Assembly: GCA_027021605.1 (NCBI GenBank)
Contig: JALUUA010000254.1
Span: 1 to 29,168, forward strand
Source of the DNA: Candidatus Bipolaricaulota bacterium
Lineage (GTDB): Bacteria > Bipolaricaulota > Bipolaricaulia > RBG-16-55-9
Length of the DNA: 29,168 nucleotides
Direction: 5' to 3'
Part shown: positions 28,415 through 29,168 of the stretch, piece by piece
Layout of the letters: each line of letters begins with the position of its first letter
Position numbering within the stretch: position 1 is the stretch's first letter
Translations under genes and position numbers: made by a program
Notes under the pieces: model-generated
Seen by the model: only the letters and a program-made list of their open reading frames with translations
What the model was told of the DNA's origin: nothing
Databases searched by the model: none

Positions 28415-29168
28415 GCGAAAAACGATTCCACGTTGCCGACGAGCGGGAGATCCGCCGGGGGCGCGTGACGGACGTCTACTTCGAGCGCACCCGGCGGATT
28501 CTGGAGGCCAAGGGCCTCGATCCCCATGTGACGATGGAGGCCGCAGCCCGCTCCGTCCCCCGCGGGGACTGGGCCGTATTTTGTGGGCTCCAAGAGGCTT
28601 TGGAGCTGCTCAAGGGTCTGCCCCTGGACGTCTGGGCGCTGCCGGAGGGGACGCTCTTTCGCCCGGGGGAGCCCGTGCTGCTGATCTCGGGGAACTACCG
28701 CGAGTTCTGCGTCTACGAGACGGCTCTGTTGGGCCTTCTGTGCCAGGCGAGCGGGATCGCCACCCAGGCGGCCCGGTGTGCCATCGCCGCCGAGGGGCGG
28801 CCCGTGGTCCACTTCGGGGCCCGGCGGGTCCACCCCGCCATTGCCCCCATGGTCGAGCGCGCCGCGTTCGTAGGGGGCTGCGCGGGCGTCTCCACCCTCG
28901 TGGGCGGAGAGCTCTTGGGAGAGGAGCCCGTGGGCACGATCCCCCATGCCTTGGTGCTAATCCTGGGCGATGCAGCCTCGGCCAGCTTAGCGTTCGATGA
29001 AGTCATCGAGGGGAGCGTCGAGAGGGTGGCGCTGGTGGACACCTTCGGCGACGAGAAGTTCGAGGCCCTGGAGTGTGCCGAGCTGTTAGAGGGCAGCATC
29101 TACGCGGTGCGGCTCGACACCGCCGCCTCCCGGCGCGGGGATCTTTTGGCCATCGCCAAGGAGGTGCG
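28411..29168 (+). CDS. pncB: Nicotinate phosphoribosyltransferase, N-terminal part (cut by window end)
   Basis: 252 codons of the enzyme that joins nicotinate to phosphoribosyl pyrophosphate, making NaMN for NAD salvage. HVADEREIRRGRVTDVYFER starts the N-terminal domain. LPLDVWALPEGTLFRPGEPV, YETALLGLLCQASGIATQAA and VHFGARRVHPAIAPMVERAA are typical of the short, archaeal and Thermoplasma-like type of the family, which groups with quinolinate phosphoribosyltransferase. The phosphoribosyl-binding region (IPHALVLI and VDTFGDEKFEAL) is also present. The ATG at 28411 overlaps the preceding stop (ATGA). The last third lies beyond the window. Confidence 0.9.
   Translation, partial: MSEKRFHVADEREIRRGRVTDVYFERTRRILEAKGLDPHVTMEAAARSVPRGDWAVFCGLQEALELLKGLPLDVWALPEGTLFRPGEPVLLISGNYREFCVYETALLGLLCQASGIATQAARCAIAAEGRPVVHFGARRVHPAIAPMVERAAFVGGCAGVSTLVGGELLGEEPVGTIPHALVLILGDAASASLAFDEVIEGSVERVALVDTFGDEKFEALECAELLEGSIYAVRLDTAASRRGDLLAIAKEV

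Overview
The window is GC-rich (roughly two thirds G+C or more by eye), gene-dense chromosomal DNA from a bacterium. It holds a bacterial release factor 1, a tRNA-Arg with encoded CCA, sigma70-type promoters, and many exported proteins with Sec signal peptides but no lipobox. A SurA/PpiD-like exported chaperone suggests a periplasm. Several genes seem to be read from leaderless or nearly leaderless transcripts, with a TANNNT -10 box 8-14 nt before the start codon. That habit, together with the GC richness, recalls deep-branching and often thermophilic lineages such as Deinococcus-Thermus and relatives. I cannot name the phylum. No mobile element, prophage or CRISPR array is visible.

Layout. 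(1) 1-3769, minus strand: the 5' part of folC, a response regulator and histidine kinase pair with an ATGA overlap, a gene-free stretch (2634-3009) holding a plausible plus-strand small RNA, and two small unknown genes. (2) 3770-4086: divergent control region with six direct repeats at an exact 11-bp period, the pattern used by PhoB/OmpR-type regulators. (3) 4087-9926, plus strand: a DUF2231 membrane protein, an exported protein of four Asp-rich repeats, a membrane-anchored parvulin isomerase fused to TPR repeats, and an exported beta-propeller. (4) 9944-19354, minus strand: a family-5 (peptide/nickel type) ABC importer locus. An exported YVTN propeller and the binding protein are read first and end at a clear intrinsic terminator. 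Two permeases, two ATPases, a WHy/LEA14-like protein and a small membrane protein follow from a consensus promoter. Both ATPases and one permease carry unusual insertions. (5) 19691-21919: an exported six-blade NHL propeller joined to a metzincin-like protease. (6) 21955-29168: a WecG/TagA-type glycosyltransferase, DNA polymerase IV, tRNA-Arg(CCT) abutting an MFS transporter gene, a PPP-type phosphatase, a DUF5678-like/retropepsin-like pair, prfA, and a ribbon-helix-helix protein overlapping nicotinate phosphoribosyltransferase (cut by the window end).

How it fits together. About half of the window serves the cell envelope or secretion: peptide uptake, a folding factor, propellers, a protease, a surface-glycan enzyme and an adjacent two-component system. 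The strongest candidates for something undescribed are the enlarged peptide transporter, the 11-bp repeat operator, the candidate small RNA at about 2790-2913, the NHL-metzincin fusion, and the divergent leaderless promoters that share one palindromic -35 box at 28163-28168.
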